Below, piece after piece: positions 26,258-38,284 of a stretch of DNA of 64,000 bases. A program made the position numbers and the translations under genes. The notes beneath the pieces were generated by a model. It saw nothing but the letters and a program-made list of their open reading frames with translations, had not been told where the DNA came from and did no database searches. Within the stretch, counting starts at the first letter, position 1; every line of letters begins with the position of its first letter. Source of the DNA: Moringa oleifera. Lineage: Eukaryota; Streptophyta; Magnoliopsida; Brassicales; Moringaceae. The stretch covers positions 1 through 64,000 of the forward strand of contig JAJFZO010000080.1 of assembly GCA_021397835.1 (NCBI GenBank), given 5' to 3'.

Positions 26258-29200
26258 ATGGCTGACGACCATTCTAGTGGGATACAAGCCACCGATAATG
26301 AACGACGATTTGATAAGTTCGAGCAACGACTTAATGGGATCGACGAAACCCTTCATAATCTTATGCAGATGATAACTGCAATGACTATGAAAGGAAGACA
26401 TGATTCCGTGGAGTAAAGACCAAATCAGCATGACGACATAAAGAATGGTAGCCAACAAGACTTAAGTCGTGCAGATTTTATTCCCAAAAATCCTAGGGTA
26501 GCGAATCATGTGGATTTGCAACCTAGACACCAACCACCTTTTGACCCAGGCTTAAGACGTCAACAGCAGCTTACAACAGGCCACGACGATCAATACCAAC
26601 CCCAAATTGGCTCAAGAATTGATAACGAAGCCCCAATTCAAGCAGGACGAGCCATGAATCGTGATTTTCATCAGCATATTCCATTATGGGTCTATGAACA
26701 GCAAAATCGAAGAGCTCCTGTATGGCAACATGATAGTGAGTTTGAAGTTAGGGATGCCCTTCCACCTTTTCGAGATGTTGATTTTCGATGTCAAGGTTGG
26801 AAGAATGTCCAACAAAGGCAGCCATGGAGGTTGGATTATTCATCTGAAGAAGAAGAAGATTTTTGTTTTAGGGACAGAGATCGAGGCCCACACACTCAAG
26901 AATTTAAGATGAAGATGGATTTACCAAGTTTCGATGGTCGCTTAAATATTGAAGATTTTTTCGATTAGGTAAGAACTGTTGAAATTTTTTTTGATTATTT
27001 GAATATTTCAAAAGAAAGCCAAGTTAAGCTCATGGCATATAAGTTGAAAGGTGGAGCTTTTACTTGGTGAGAGCAACTTCAATATAATCGTCAACGCCAA
27101 GGGAAGCAGCGTGTTCGCATTTGGCCCAAGATGAAGCAATTACTACAAAGACGATTTCTCCCTCCAGATTATGAGTAGTTTTTATATAAACAATATCAAA
27201 ATTGTCGACAAGTCAAGCGTACGGTTAATGAGTACACAGAAGAATTTTACCAATTAAATGCACGAGTTAATTTGCCGAAGACAGAGGATTAACTAATTGC
27301 TCATTATATTGGAGGCCTAAAGATGGTTATTCAAGATTAACTTGCTCTTCAAGGGGTTTAGACCATGATAGATGCGGTTAATTTGGCGATGAAAGTAGAA
27401 ACTCAGGTCAACAGGTCCATTATGCATCCTCGGAATAACTTTCGACAACAAAATCAAGAAGTTTCTTTCGCTTTAAAGAGTCAACAACTCTGAGTAGCAA
27501 CAGTAGTTGAAATAAAAATATATTTTCGATTCAAAATTTGGCATAGAATCAAAACCACACTTCAATCTCTGTTCGGTCCAACATCTAAGGTAGTAACCAG
27601 CAGCATCGAGACAATAATGATCCTTATACACACCTTAATCTTGGAAATTGTTTTCGATGTAATCAATCAGGCCACCTTTCAAATCAATGTCCGAGTAGAA
27701 GAACTGTTAACTTTGCAGAAGAAGATGGTAGTGATGAAGAATAAGTTCTTGAAGAAGAAATTTATGATGGTGCTGAGTTTGCAGAAGGAGATGTAGGAGA
27801 AGTGGCGTGTATTGTCCAACGACTGCTGCTTGCCCCAAAGAAACTTGATAATACTCAACGACACAAGATCTTTCGAACCCAATGCACTGTTCGTAATAAG
27901 GTATGCAATGTCATTATTGATAGTGGCAGTAGCGAGAATGTTGTCTCTAAAACCCTCGTGAAAGCATTAAATTTACAAACTGAGAAACATCCTTCTCCAT
28001 ATAAGATCGCATGGATTAAGAAATGTTCAGAAGTTCAAGTACAAGAAGTTTGTAAAATTTCTTTGTCAATCGAGAAATGTTACAAAGATGAGGTCGCATG
28101 TGACGTAGTGGAGATGGACGCTTGTCATATCCTATTAGGAAGACCATGGCATTATGATGTTGATGCTACTTACAAAGGACGAGATAATACTTTTATCTTT
28201 CGGTGGCTTAACAAAAAGATTATGTTACTACCACAATCTCAATCTTCGGAAGGCACCTCTGTTATTAAGGAAGATAAACCATTGTTCACCAACATAGCAG
28301 CCTCAGAATTCTTCAAGCAAGTTAAACAGCCAAGCTTTATCGTCGTGTTAGTGGTGAAAGGCCAATCTGAAGAAATTGTTGAGGTTTTGCCCAAAATCCA
28401 GCAGGTACTTACTGATTTTGCTGATTTGTCTCCTAATGAATTACCTAATGAGCTACCTCCTATGCAAAATATTCAACATTATATCGAATTAGTACCTGGA
28501 GCTAGTTTGCCTAACTTGTCACATTACCGTATGAGCCCAACTGAGCATGAAAAATTACAGCGACAAGTTAATGAGTTGCTCGAAAAAGGTTTGATTCGTG
28601 AGAGTATGAGTCATTGTGCAGTTCCTGCTTTACACACCCTAAAAAAAGATGTAGCTGGAGAATGTGTGTAAACAATCGAGCTATTAATAAAATAACGGTC
28701 AAGTATCGCTTTCCTATCCCTCGTCTTAATGATATGCTTGACAGGTTAGAAGGTGTTGTGGTATTCACCAAACTTGATTTACGAAGCGAATATCACTAGA
28801 TTCGTATTCGACTAGGAGATGAGTGGAAAACAGCTTTCAAAACTAAAGATGGTCTTTACGAATAGCTAGTAATGCCTTTTGGTTTATCAAATGCACCCAG
28901 CACATTCATGCGATTGATAAATCAGGTTCTTTGTCCATTTATTGAAAAATTTGTGATAGTTTATTTTGATGATATTCTTATCTATAGTAAGAATGAAGGG
29001 GAGCACTTGTCACATCTCAAGGAAGTTCTACTAGCTTTACGAGCTAACAAGTTGTATATCAATCTTAAAAAATGCAGCTTTATGACTGACCATCTTTTAT
29101 TCCTTGGCTTTATAGTAGGAAGAAATGGTATTCAAGTTGACAGGGCAAAGGTGAAGGCAATTCATGAGTGGCCCGTTCCTAAAACTGTGCGTGAAGTGCA

Positions 29201-30997
29201 GAGCTTTCATGGCCTAGCCACTTTTTATAGGCGTTTCATTCTAGGATTTAGCACAATTATGGCACCTATTACTAATTATCTGAAGAAAGGCTAATTTCAA
29301 TGGGGCGATGCGCAAGAAGACAGCTTCTCAATAATAAAGGAAAAATTATGCAATACACCAATGTTAGCACTCCCTAGTTTTGACAAAGTATTTAAAGTTG
29401 AATGTGATGCATCAGTTTCAGGAATTGAAGCAGTACTATCCTAAGAAGGGCGTCCAGTAGAGTTTTTCAATGAAAAGGTCAGTGAATTCTGACAAAAATG
29501 GACTATATATGAGCTAGAATTTTATGTTGTTGTTCGTGCCTTGAAGCATTGGGAGCATTATTTGATTCAACGGGAGTTTGTGTTATACACGGATCATCAA
29601 GCTTTGAAGTTCGTCAATTCTCAAAAGATGATGAATCGAATGCATGCTCGATGGATTACCTTTTTGCAGAAGTTCACTTTTACTGTCAAACATAAATCTG
29701 GCAAAGAAAATAAAGTAGCTGATGCATTAAGTCGACGTGCTTCTTTACTAACTACTATGAGTACTGAGGTGGTTGGGTTTGACTATTTAAAGGACATATA
29801 TGCTACTGATGATGATTTTGGCAAAATATGGACACAATGCAAAAGCAAGGAGTTTGCTTATGATTTTCTCATCCAAGACGGATTCTTATTTAAAGGTACG
29901 CAATTATATATTCCTCGTTCTTCTTTACGTGAATATTTGATTAGAGAGTTGCATGCTGGAGGATTGGGAGGACATGTCGATCGAGATAAAACAATCAGTT
30001 TGGTTGAAGAAAGATTTTATTGGCCTTAGTTAAAGAGGGATATCGGATGTTTTGTTCAATATTGCCCTGTGTGTCAAAAGGCTAAAGGAAAAATGCAAAA
30101 TACTGGACTTTATACTCCTTTGCCTATTCCAGAGACAATTTGGCAAGATTTAACTATGGATTTCGTTCTTGGCCTCCCAAGGACCCAACGAGGAGTTGAT
30201 TCTGTTTTAGTTGTAATTGATCGATTCTCTAAGATGGCTCACTTTCTTCCTTGCAAGAAGACTTCAGATGCTTTTTATGTGGCTCATTTATTTTTTCGTG
30301 AGGTTATTCGTTTACACGGTATTCCTCGTTCTATAACTTCTGATAGGGATAAAAAAAAATTTAAGTCACTTTTGGAGAACTCTACGAAAATTATTTGATA
30401 CATCGTTGAAATATAGTACCACAAGTCACCCCCAAACCGATAGACAAATTGAGGTGGCTAATTGTACTCTCGAAAATATGATTCGATGTGTTAGTAGAGA
30501 TATGGGATGCTGCTCTTCCACAGATTGAGTTTGCTTTTAATAGCATGCCTAATCGTTCGACCAAAAAGGCTCTTTTGGAAGTTGTCTACACTAGAATTCC
30601 AAGGCATACAGTGGATTTGGTTCGTCTTCCCTCTTTTCCTAATGTCGACCTTAATGCTGAGTTGTTTGCAGAGCGAATTCAACAGATTCATCATGAGGTA
30701 AAGAAGAATTTAGATGAGGCTAATCTTCGTTACAAGATTGTTGTAGACTAGCATCGACGTCTTAAGTTATTTAATGAAGGTGATCTGGTGATGATTCATC
30801 TCCAAAAGCATCGTTTTCCTGTTGGTACATACAATAAGCTCAAAGATAAGAAGATCGATCTTTTTCGCGTTCTTCAGAAGATTAGTGATAATGCTTACAA
30901 GATCGATCTCCCCGATGATATGAACATTTCCAATACTTTCAATGTTGCTGATATCTTTGAGTATTTTCCCCTAGATGAGTTTTCTTTACAGCCATAA
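26258..30997 (+). pseudogene. gag-pol polyprotein of the Ty3/gypsy element, many stops
   Basis: Begins at ATG 26,258 (MADDHSSGIQ). Gag spans about 26,258-27,700 with a CCHC knuckle (CFRCNQSGHLSNQC) near 27,650. The protease has IIDSGSSENVVS near 27,913. The RT runs about 28,500-29,290 with MPFGLSNAP and YFDDILIYS. RNase H is near 29,400-29,720 ([16 protein letters not shown]). The integrase zinc region has CPVCQKAKG near 30,065 and its core has MDFVLGLP; the C-terminus ends [13 protein letters not shown]. At least fifteen in-frame stops and two frameshifts (in RT near 28,625-28,665 and in integrase near 30,345-30,360) break it. Almost all stops sit where family members have Gln, Trp or Arg, so single transitions explain them. 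Confidence 0.9.
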
Positions 30998-31045
30998 AAC
31001 TCGAGGGCAAGTTTTCTTTACAGCCATAAAACTCGAGGGCAAGTT
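30978..31045 (+). repeat. Short tandem duplication before the 3' LTR
   Basis: A unit of about 32 bp (ttttctttacagccataaaa, then ctcgagggcaag) is repeated exactly twice, covering the polyprotein stop codon. It is followed by a weak purine-rich stretch (aaaatggaagaga) that may be the polypurine tract. Confidence 0.9.
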
Positions 31046-31068
31046 TTCTTCAAAATGGAAGAGATTGA

Positions 31069-31388
31069 TGTAGTACACAGTAACATAGTATCCTATTTCG
31101 GCTAATGTCCTATTTTGATTGGGTATCTTAGTTTCCCATTTAGTCAATTTCCTATTCTCTCAAGTTTCCCATTTAGTTATTTCCTATTCTTTCAAGTTTC
31201 CTATTTCTAGTTTTCCTATTCTTTCTGTATTTCCTATTTTTAGTTTATTTCTTGCATTATTTAAAGACCTATTGTAATAGTTAGAGGCAATTCAATACAA
31301 TTCATCAAATTTCCCTCTAAGAGTTTAGCTTTCGAGTTTGTTCTTTTATTTTATTCCGTTTCTACTTCGAAGCAAAACTTTCACTGCA
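31069..31388 (+). repeat. 3' LTR
   Basis: Starts TGTAGTACACAG and ends TTCACTGCA. It is the same length as the 5' LTR and nearly identical to it. Confidence 0.93.
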
Positions 31389-33360
31389 CCAATTTTATTT
31401 CATCTTTTTCTAAAAAAATCTATTTTTTTACTATGCAAATAGTTTTTGTTTCTTTGCTATTTTTTTTATATGCATTATCTTGATTTTGCTGGATTTTCTT
31501 TAATTTTTTCTATTTTTTTGTTACTTTGAGTTTTATTTATTTATTTATTTTTTACATTTTAGGTACTTTTAGTTTCTTTCTTTTATTTTTTAGTAACGCT
31601 AATTTTCTTTTTTTAGTTTATTTGGTTTTTTAACTTTTTTATTTTCTTTTATTTTTCAAAAAAATTTATATTTTTTGTATTTTATTTTTTAAAAATTTTT
31701 TCTTCTCTGTTTTTGTTTTACATTTTTTATTTTTAAAATATTTTTATTTTTTCATTTATTTTAGATTTTTTAATAAAGAAAGTTAGATAGTATCTTTATG
31801 AATACTGAAAAAACATTTTTAGGTCTTTTTTTCTAATCTCTTTGGCTCCATAAAATTGTATCATTTTAAGATACAAAATTATATAAAGTGATATTACCTT
31901 TTCTTGGTTTTTCGATAATATACAATATAAATTCTAAATATATAAGTGATTTTCGTTATTGTTATATTTGACTACTTTAATTCAACAAAATAACAAATAT
32001 TACATCACACTAATTATAAATATATTAGTCTATTAGGTTTATTTTTTGTTACTTTTTATTTTTTTTATTCATTTGATTTTTTGAATTTGATTTTATTTTT
32101 TACATCATTTATTTATTTATTTTGGATATATTTTTTATTTTTGTTGTATTTTCACTTTTTTACTATTTCATTTATTGTGTTTTTATTTTATTTTTTTTAA
32201 AAGATCAATGCAAATGAAAAATTATTTTTAAATTTTTTTCAGTGGAATATTTTACAGTTCTAGAGTTGTTTTAAATTATTTTAAAATTAGTTTATATTTT
32301 TTTCTTTTTTGATTTTTTCTTTTTTCTAATATTTTTTATTTTCTTTGATTTTTTTGGATTTTCTTTTATTTTATTTTATTTCATTTTTATTTTTTGATTT
32401 TCTTTTCCATTTTTATGATTTTTTGGATTTTTTTATGCTTTATTTTCTATTTTTAAATAGAAAATCTATTTCTTGCTTTGCAAAGACTTTTGTTTCTTTA
32501 TTATTATGTTTTTTTACATATATATGTATATGTATTGTCTTGATTTTGTTGTGTTTTTAAATTTTTTTTACATTTATTTTTTATTTTGTTGGGTATTTTT
32601 AGATTTTCTTTTAGTTTCTTTATTTTTTAGATTTTTTATTTGATTTATTTTTAATATTTTTATTTGTTCTTTTTCAAAAAATTTTATATTTTTTGGATTT
32701 TGTTCTTTTTATTTTGTATTTTTTGATTTTTTAATTTAGATTTTTTATTTTTTATGAACAAAAATTTGGAGAATACATTTATGATTGCTAGTAGAATAAT
32801 TTGATGTTAAATGTGTCATTTTAAATTACGAATTTTATCTTAATTTACCTTTTCTTGATTTTTCAATGATAAAAAATATAAATTCTAATACATAAATGAT
32901 TTTTGATATTGTTATCTTTGATTACTTTAATTTAGCGGAATAACAAATATTATATCACACCAACTGATTGTAATTTTATTAGTTTATTTGGCTGTTAATT
33001 TTTTTATTTTTCATTTTTATTTATTTAATGTTTTAATTTTATTTACTTTCAACACAATTTTATTAATTTATTTTGGATACTTTTTTTGTTGTATTTTTTT
33101 CTTTCACTATTTGGTTTATTGTATTTTTAATTCATTTTTTAAAAGGTCAATGCAAATCAAAATTATTTTTAAAATTCTTTTCATAATATATTTTTTGATT
33201 CTTGAATTATTTTAAACTAGTCTTAATTTTTTTTAATTTTTCTAATCTTTTGTGTTTTTTCTTTTTTAATTTTCTTTGAATTTTTTTGGATTTTATTACA
33301 TTTGATTTGTTTATTTTTATTTCATTTGATTTTCCTTGAATTATTTTAAATTAGCCATAC
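31389..33360. repeat. T-rich low-complexity tract with an internal duplication of about 0.95 kb
   Basis: Nearly pure T/A with ttttatttt patterns. Two diverged copies of one non-simple segment stand out: about 31,860-32,035 and 32,815-32,985. Both contain taccttttcttg, ataaattct, gactactttaatt or its variant, and aataacaaatatta followed by catcacac. The spacing implies a tandem duplication of about 950 bp. Small open frames here are low complexity. Confidence 0.7.
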
Positions 33361-33464
33361 ATTCCCTATTTTCTAACTCATTCAATCCCAAGGCCACTGA
33401 TAATTAAATGGATCGGATCAATAAAATGAGTACTATTGATGAAACAATAAAATAGAATTGGAAA

Positions 33465-33925
33465 ACCACGCAAAGCCCGAATTGGACCCGGAGGAAGGGA
33501 AATCAAAGTCTACAAATCTTTGCACTACTTCACCCAAAGGGAGAGAGGCTGAACTGAAAAATCATGCAGGCCTGGATTAGGCCGGATTGGGTCTGAAGAA
33601 AGAGAAATCAAAGCCTACAAAACTTTCCACTACTTGACCCAAAGGGAGAGAGGCTGAGCTAGAAAATCGTGCAGGCGGGGAATGGGCCGGATTGAGCCTG
33701 AAGGAAGAGAAATCGAAACCCTAAAATTCTTTGCGCCACTTGACCCAAATGAGAGAGGCTGAACTAAACACCTATGTAGGCCTAGATTGGGCTCAGAGGA
33801 AGAGAATTTAACCAAAAACTCTTTTCAATACCTGACCCAAAGGGAAAGAGGCTGAAATGGAAAACCTGCAGGATCAATCTGGGCCTGGAGGGAATTCCAA
33901 ATTCTCGACCCAAAGGGAGAGAGGT
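33465..33925. repeat. Minisatellite, about five units of 73-106 bp
   Basis: The landmark acccaaagggagagaggctg (with variants) recurs at about 33,532, 33,637, 33,743, 33,835 and 33,908. Each is preceded by a gaaatc or aattt and ctttgc/ctttcc segment and a ggcc(t/g)gattgggcc part. The units get shorter to the right. Confidence 0.88.
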
Positions 33926-34074
33926 GGCCACCAAGATGCTGGGATGCTGCTGCCTTTAAATTTCCAAAAATCTCTCCGAAATGCTACGAAGTTCTTCTCT
34001 CGCACACCATATTAGAACCAAAAGCGCAATAAATATACTGTCTAATGGTTTAATCTTAATTATTGCTATAATCT

Positions 34075-34410
34075 CTCAGTTGGCGTGCTGCACATCTTTT
34101 GCTCCCCCTCTCTGGCCGCGAGAAAATCGTAGAGAATGAAGAGCCAACGTGCTATCTCCTAGGAGGTAATTTGACTGTTGGTGTGCCATCTCTTGCTCCC
34201 TCTCTCTGGTTGCGAGAAGATTATAGAAAATGAAGAGCCATCGGGGTGCTATCATCTACAGTTCAGTGGAGGTTCTATTGTTTTAATTTTTCCTCTGCTT
34301 ATTTCTTCTAATTTGACCATTGGCATGCTATCTCTTGCTCCTTCTCTTTGGCCGCGAGAAGATTATAGATGAACCAGCCGCTTGCTATCTCCTACGGTTC
34401 AATGGAGGTA
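34075..34410. repeat. Minisatellite-like repeat, three units
   Basis: The segment ttggcgtgctgc or variant, then tcttgctcc, ctctctctgg and gcgagaagattatagaaaat, occurs near 34,080, 34,173 and 34,320, each followed by a cagttcaatggagg-type end. Confidence 0.85.
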
Positions 34411-35094
34411 AACATTGTTTTCTTTTGTTTCATTTTTTCCTCTGCTTTTTTCTTCTCCTGTAGTTCCTGGAAAAACACTTCAGAAAATGAAATGGTAATG
34501 TCTTTGAGCCAATGAAATGAGAGATTTCTTTTGAGAAAAAAATTATTCTAATTAGAGTTGATTCTTCAACAGAATCTTGTTTGAGTGCATTACAATGATT
34601 GTAATCAATCATGCATTGAATCGAGACACTATGAGCAGACGTGTGGACTGCATAAATGTTCTTACTTGAATTCATCTTTTAGCCTTCTTCTTAGATGTAA
34701 TTGTTCATCTGAAAATGATCCTGTGGATGATGAAGAATTGGACTCTTGAGAACTATATAGCAGCTAGGGGGAAGTTCTGTTTTCATTGCAGATGCACCAC
34801 AGTATATTTTGATCCGAGGAAGAAAACCTATCGGGTATGAGAATTAGGTGTGTGTAGGAATCCTTGGTAAAATAGAATGATTGTCAGTGGAAGCTTACAA
34901 TTTTTGGAAATCTTTCTTGTAATATGTGATCAAACTTGCTTCTCTGACAGCATTATTGCCTTCATTGTGCTTGACAAGTTAATATGCATTCCTAATAGGA
35001 TTTCGGCCTTGTTGTTGTCTGTCATCCCATCTGCAATAATAACTCTCTTGCCTGATGAGATCTTACAGCTTCATGTGATTTTTTTGCAAGTGAC
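34411..35094. other. Unassigned DNA before the pseudogene block
   Basis: Mixed composition with short open frames (for example 34,877-35,128, hydrophobic) but no family recognised. Confidence 0.4.
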
Positions 35095-35269
35095 CGAGCT
35101 GTTAATCACAAACATAGAGGTTGCCTAGATCAAAGCTTGCACCTTTGTATATTTATTTTGATGAAGCTGCAGTTCTATTACTATTTTAGGCATTATAGTT
35201 GTAGGGAGGTCTATAGTGTTACAGGTTATTATCATTAAAGAAAGTCCTGTGCTGTTTGAAGAGCATATT

Positions 35270-35365
35270 GATCGTATTTGCAAAGTTAAATCCAGGTATC
35301 CGATATGTTCAGGGGATGAATGAAATTTTGGCACGTCTTTTCTACATAATTAAAAATGATCAAAA
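35270..35365 (+). pseudogene. TBC-domain RabGAP fragment (TBC1D13-like), copy 1
   Basis: Reading at about 35,277-35,363 gives FAKLNPGIRYVQGMNEIL and then LFYIIKND. This is a hallmark of TBC-domain GTPase-activating proteins (the YVQGMN block), which stimulate GTP hydrolysis by Rab proteins in membrane traffic. Only this one exon piece is present. The preceding exon seen in copy 2 has been deleted, and a stop follows after KNDQK. Confidence 0.8.
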
Positions 35366-35879
35366 ATGACCTTGATGAAAAAAAACATAGTAAGTAATTA
35401 TTTATCAGTTTTTTGTTATTTTTTAAATTGTGAAATATGTTTCTGTGACTCTTTATGATATCTTGTTGTGTTTGAAGAGTATATATATATATTGTTTTAC
35501 TATATTTATATTTTGGATTTATGCTTGTTTGCCTCATTATGTTAATAGAAAAGTATTTAAAAATTCTCATCCAGGAATAAAAAAGAATAATCTTAAACTT
35601 TTTACCAGTGAAATACATCAAAGACTGAGTTGCTTTCAAAGAGGATTAACATTTGATTATGAAATCTGCATTCTGATTTTCTGTTCCTGGTGTTGGAATA
35701 TCGATTGAGTTAATTGTTACTTTCTACAAATATTTGGCAGACATAACTTCTGATATTTATCCGTTCTTTTTCTATATTCATCCTTGGTTGCATAGACTAT
35801 TATCTTAGTTGCCAGTAATTAGGATCCTGATTGTTCATCTTGAATTATGCTCATGTGTTGGGCATATGATCACTCTTCT

Positions 35880-36090
35880 TATATGTATGATTTAAGTGCT
35901 TTACAGTTTGAAGAAAGCAATGAGTTTTATGAGAAGTTAGTTTTTATGCGCATGATTTATAATAGCTAGAGTGATGTAGAGTATTTGATTGAGGAGTTGA
36001 AAAGTCTACACCACTGCTTGCTTTGTACTCTTGATATGAGTAGTACCTCAGTCTTGGATGGTTCATTATATTTTTTTTCTCAAATCTTTA
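35880..36090 (+). other. Unassigned exon-like segment, copy 1
   Basis: Conserved with 53,430-53,600. Possible reading: NEFYEKL, then SDVEYLIEELKSL and SVLDGSLYFFS, broken by stops. I do not recognise the family. Confidence 0.45.
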
Positions 36091-36289
36091 ATTAGTAAAC
36101 TTACATCTTTCTTTCCTCCTTCCCATTTTCCTTCTTCCTTTTTTAATTAAACTTTCCATACTGGTTACTATCATAAATATGGAACTCTTGTGTATACCTG
36201 GCTCCAGATTACTTTGGTTGCTGTTTTACATGTGCACTGCTCCCATCTCCACTTGTATCACTTTGTCAAAACCTCCCCCTTCGACCTGT

Positions 36290-36875
36290 GGGGATGTTTC
36301 TTCCTCTCCAAGTTCCAAGAATTCAAACATTGGCATTATTTGGGATACTGAGACCAGGGGAATTGCAAAGGAGCTCCGGGATAAAGATCCTCTTGCTGCT
36401 ATAACAAGTGTTTTTTGGTCAAAGTATGGCCATTGGATTTATGCATCTGTTGCTGACAAACCATTGACACTTTAGGATGTCCTAAATGGGGAAAAGATTA
36501 TGCACACAACTCTCCAGCAAATCCCTTTACAGGAGCGTTTACATGCTATTTCCTCCATTCCATCTTTTTGTCTTGACTGTCTGCTTTCATCTGCTCCTAT
36601 AATTACTGATTAAACGCAGGAAGCACAACTGCACGTGGCAGTTGTAGTTTTTGACATGGCCAGTGCACCTGCCCTCCGTCATGCAATCAATACTCGAATG
36701 GAGCCCCTCCTTTCTCTCTTGCTGCTACATGTTTTAACAAACATGGGGATTTAGTTTATGTGGGGAACTGCAAGGTGGAAATGCTGATAAAAGATTATAA
36801 AAATGTTGAGGTGCATGCTATAGTTCCCATTTTTGGGTGAGCGGTCATTAAGAACATGGTCTCTAGTAGGACTTT
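36290..36875 (+). pseudogene. RBL: RBL (RBBP5-like COMPASS WD40 protein) fragment, copy 1
   Basis: RBL is the plant homologue of RBBP5, a core subunit of H3K4 methyltransferase complexes. The segment at 36,330-36,600 reads GIIWDTETRGIAKELRDKD, then AAITSVFWSKYGHWI and GEKIMHTTLQQIPLQERL, a WD40 blade stretch. A stop replaces a residue after DKPLTL (TAG, 36,474-36,476). After a frameshift, 36,745-36,870 reads GDLVYVGNCK and DYKNVEVHAIVPI, the next family block. The first exon is absent, and the upstream TCGDVSSSPSSKNS piece is not from this family as far as I can tell, so the fragment joins foreign DNA there. Confidence 0.82.
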
Positions 36876-37550
36876 GTGTGCTTCTGTCGTGATAAACCCA
36901 CGTATTTGAATTGTCCAAACATCCGTAAAGGTACGTCCACTATCCTCTTCCTTTTGGAATGCAGCATTAATTTCTCTGCTTTGGCTGGAGAGAAAGGGTT
37001 TGATGTAGAGTACATTATTCCCTCGGAGAGCTCTAGACGCCAAGCCAGAGCATATACAGCACTAGTTTCACTCCAGAGGACTTCGCGTGCTTCTGTCGTG
37101 ATAAACCCACAGATTTGACTTGTCCAAACATCTGCAAAGGTACGTCCACTATTCTCTTCCTTTTAGAATATTGTAGTAGCTTCTCTGCTCTGGCTGGAGA
37201 GAAAGCATTTGATGTAGAGTAGATTATTCCCTCAGAGAGCTCTAGATGCCAAGGATTCCAAAGGATATGCAGCACTGGTCCCACTCTAGAGGACTTCATG
37301 TGCTTCTGTCACGATAAACCCACAAATTCAACTTGTCCAAATATCCATAAAGGTACATCCATTATCCTTTTCCTTTTGGAATACTGCATTTCCAAGGGAT
37401 ATGCAGCACTAGTTCCACTCCAGAGGACTTTGTGTGCTTCTATCACGATAAACCTATAAATTTGACTTGTCCAAACATCCGTAAAGGGACGTCCATTATC
37501 CTTTTCCTTTTGGAATACTGCATTAGTTTCTCTACTCTAGCTGGAGGTAA
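36869..37550. repeat. Tandem repeat, four units of about 134-213 bp
   Basis: The landmark ggactt(t/c)gtgtgcttctgt recurs at 36,869, 37,078, 37,291 and 37,425 (spacings 209, 213, 134). Each copy continues with gataaaccca, ttgtccaaacatcc and aaggtacgtcc; the full units also carry a ctggctggagagaaag segment. The last interval has lost about 75 bp. It begins directly at the end of the RBL fragment. Confidence 0.9.
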
Positions 37551-38240
37551 TTCTATTTTCTTTTCTTAGTTTAAAATTGAACTTTTTTTGGTTATAGAGT
37601 AACTCAAAGAGAAAAATAAATGATTAGATTTTATTGTTCTATGCTGTTTAGTCATATAAGTAGGTGAATCATTGATTTTAACAGTTTAATGTATAACTGA
37701 TTTTTAATCTAGGAAGGTTATACTTACAATCAGAGTATAAACACAACTGAGCTACTATAAAATACTGATATGATGATTTGGTGACTTGGGTAGGAGATTA
37801 TAGGACAAAGAATTCTCTTTTAAGAAAAAGTCAAAATCTTTCTATGCGTTTCACATGAAATCCTCTTTAATTAACCAGTACTACTAGATATAGTTTAGTG
37901 AGATTGCATCTGTATAAGCGAATAGTAGTGCTTGTTCCACGTGGAATTAGTTGTAATCTTTGTTTCCTCTAGTTAGGAATCTCAAAGCAGTAGTCTTCAG
38001 TTTCTCTTTTATGGAATCTCCGGTAGTCACTCTGTTCCTCCGTTTAGGGACCTTACTAACATACTCTGTTCCTTTGCAAATAGTAATGCTTGACAATGTT
38101 TCATCTGTGTAGTCACTCTTGTTACACTTATAAACATTTATAATTAGCGGATTCTTTTTTAGCAACATGTTTGATGATACAGCAGCTGCCGCTGCCTGCT
38201 TGCATTTATAACGGTCCTTTGTTTCTTTTTTCAATTTTTT
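37551..38240. other. Unassigned DNA
   Basis: No gene or named repeat recognised. A minus-strand open stretch at 37,947-38,270 is rich in K and A runs and lacks family character. Confidence 0.4.
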
Positions 38241-38284
38241 TCTTTGAGAATCAGCAAACTTAGAATTCAATTATGCATATCTTT

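Larger units (their letters stand above)
25899..31388 (+). mobile_element. Ty3/gypsy LTR retrotransposon, full length but coding-dead
   Basis: Two 320-bp LTRs flank a 4.85-kb internal region holding a tRNA-Met-type primer binding site, gag with a CCHC knuckle, protease, reverse transcriptase, RNase H and integrase, in the Ty3/gypsy order. The RT and RNase H wording (for example [29 protein letters not shown]) is close to CRM-type and related chromovirus lineages; no canonical chromodomain was seen at the C-terminus. I could not find identical 5-bp target duplications: left flank tttaa, right flank ccaat. Confidence 0.93.
35095..36540 (+). repeat. Segmental duplication, copy 1 (TBC - unassigned - RBL block)
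   Basis: Colinear with 52,345-54,030. Shared landmarks in order are: tcacaaacatagaggttg, tgaagctgcagt, the TBC exon, gctggtgttggaatatc-type DNA, the gaatgagttttatgaraag segment, the acttgtggggatgtttc segment and the RBL exon. Copy 1 lacks about 250 bp that copy 2 keeps between gaaagtcct and the exon cattgat(c/t)gtatttg. Confidence 0.9.

Noticed and set aside
32345..33215. Open frames rich in F, L and I in the T-rich tract
   Set aside because: Low-complexity translation of T runs; no real protein features.
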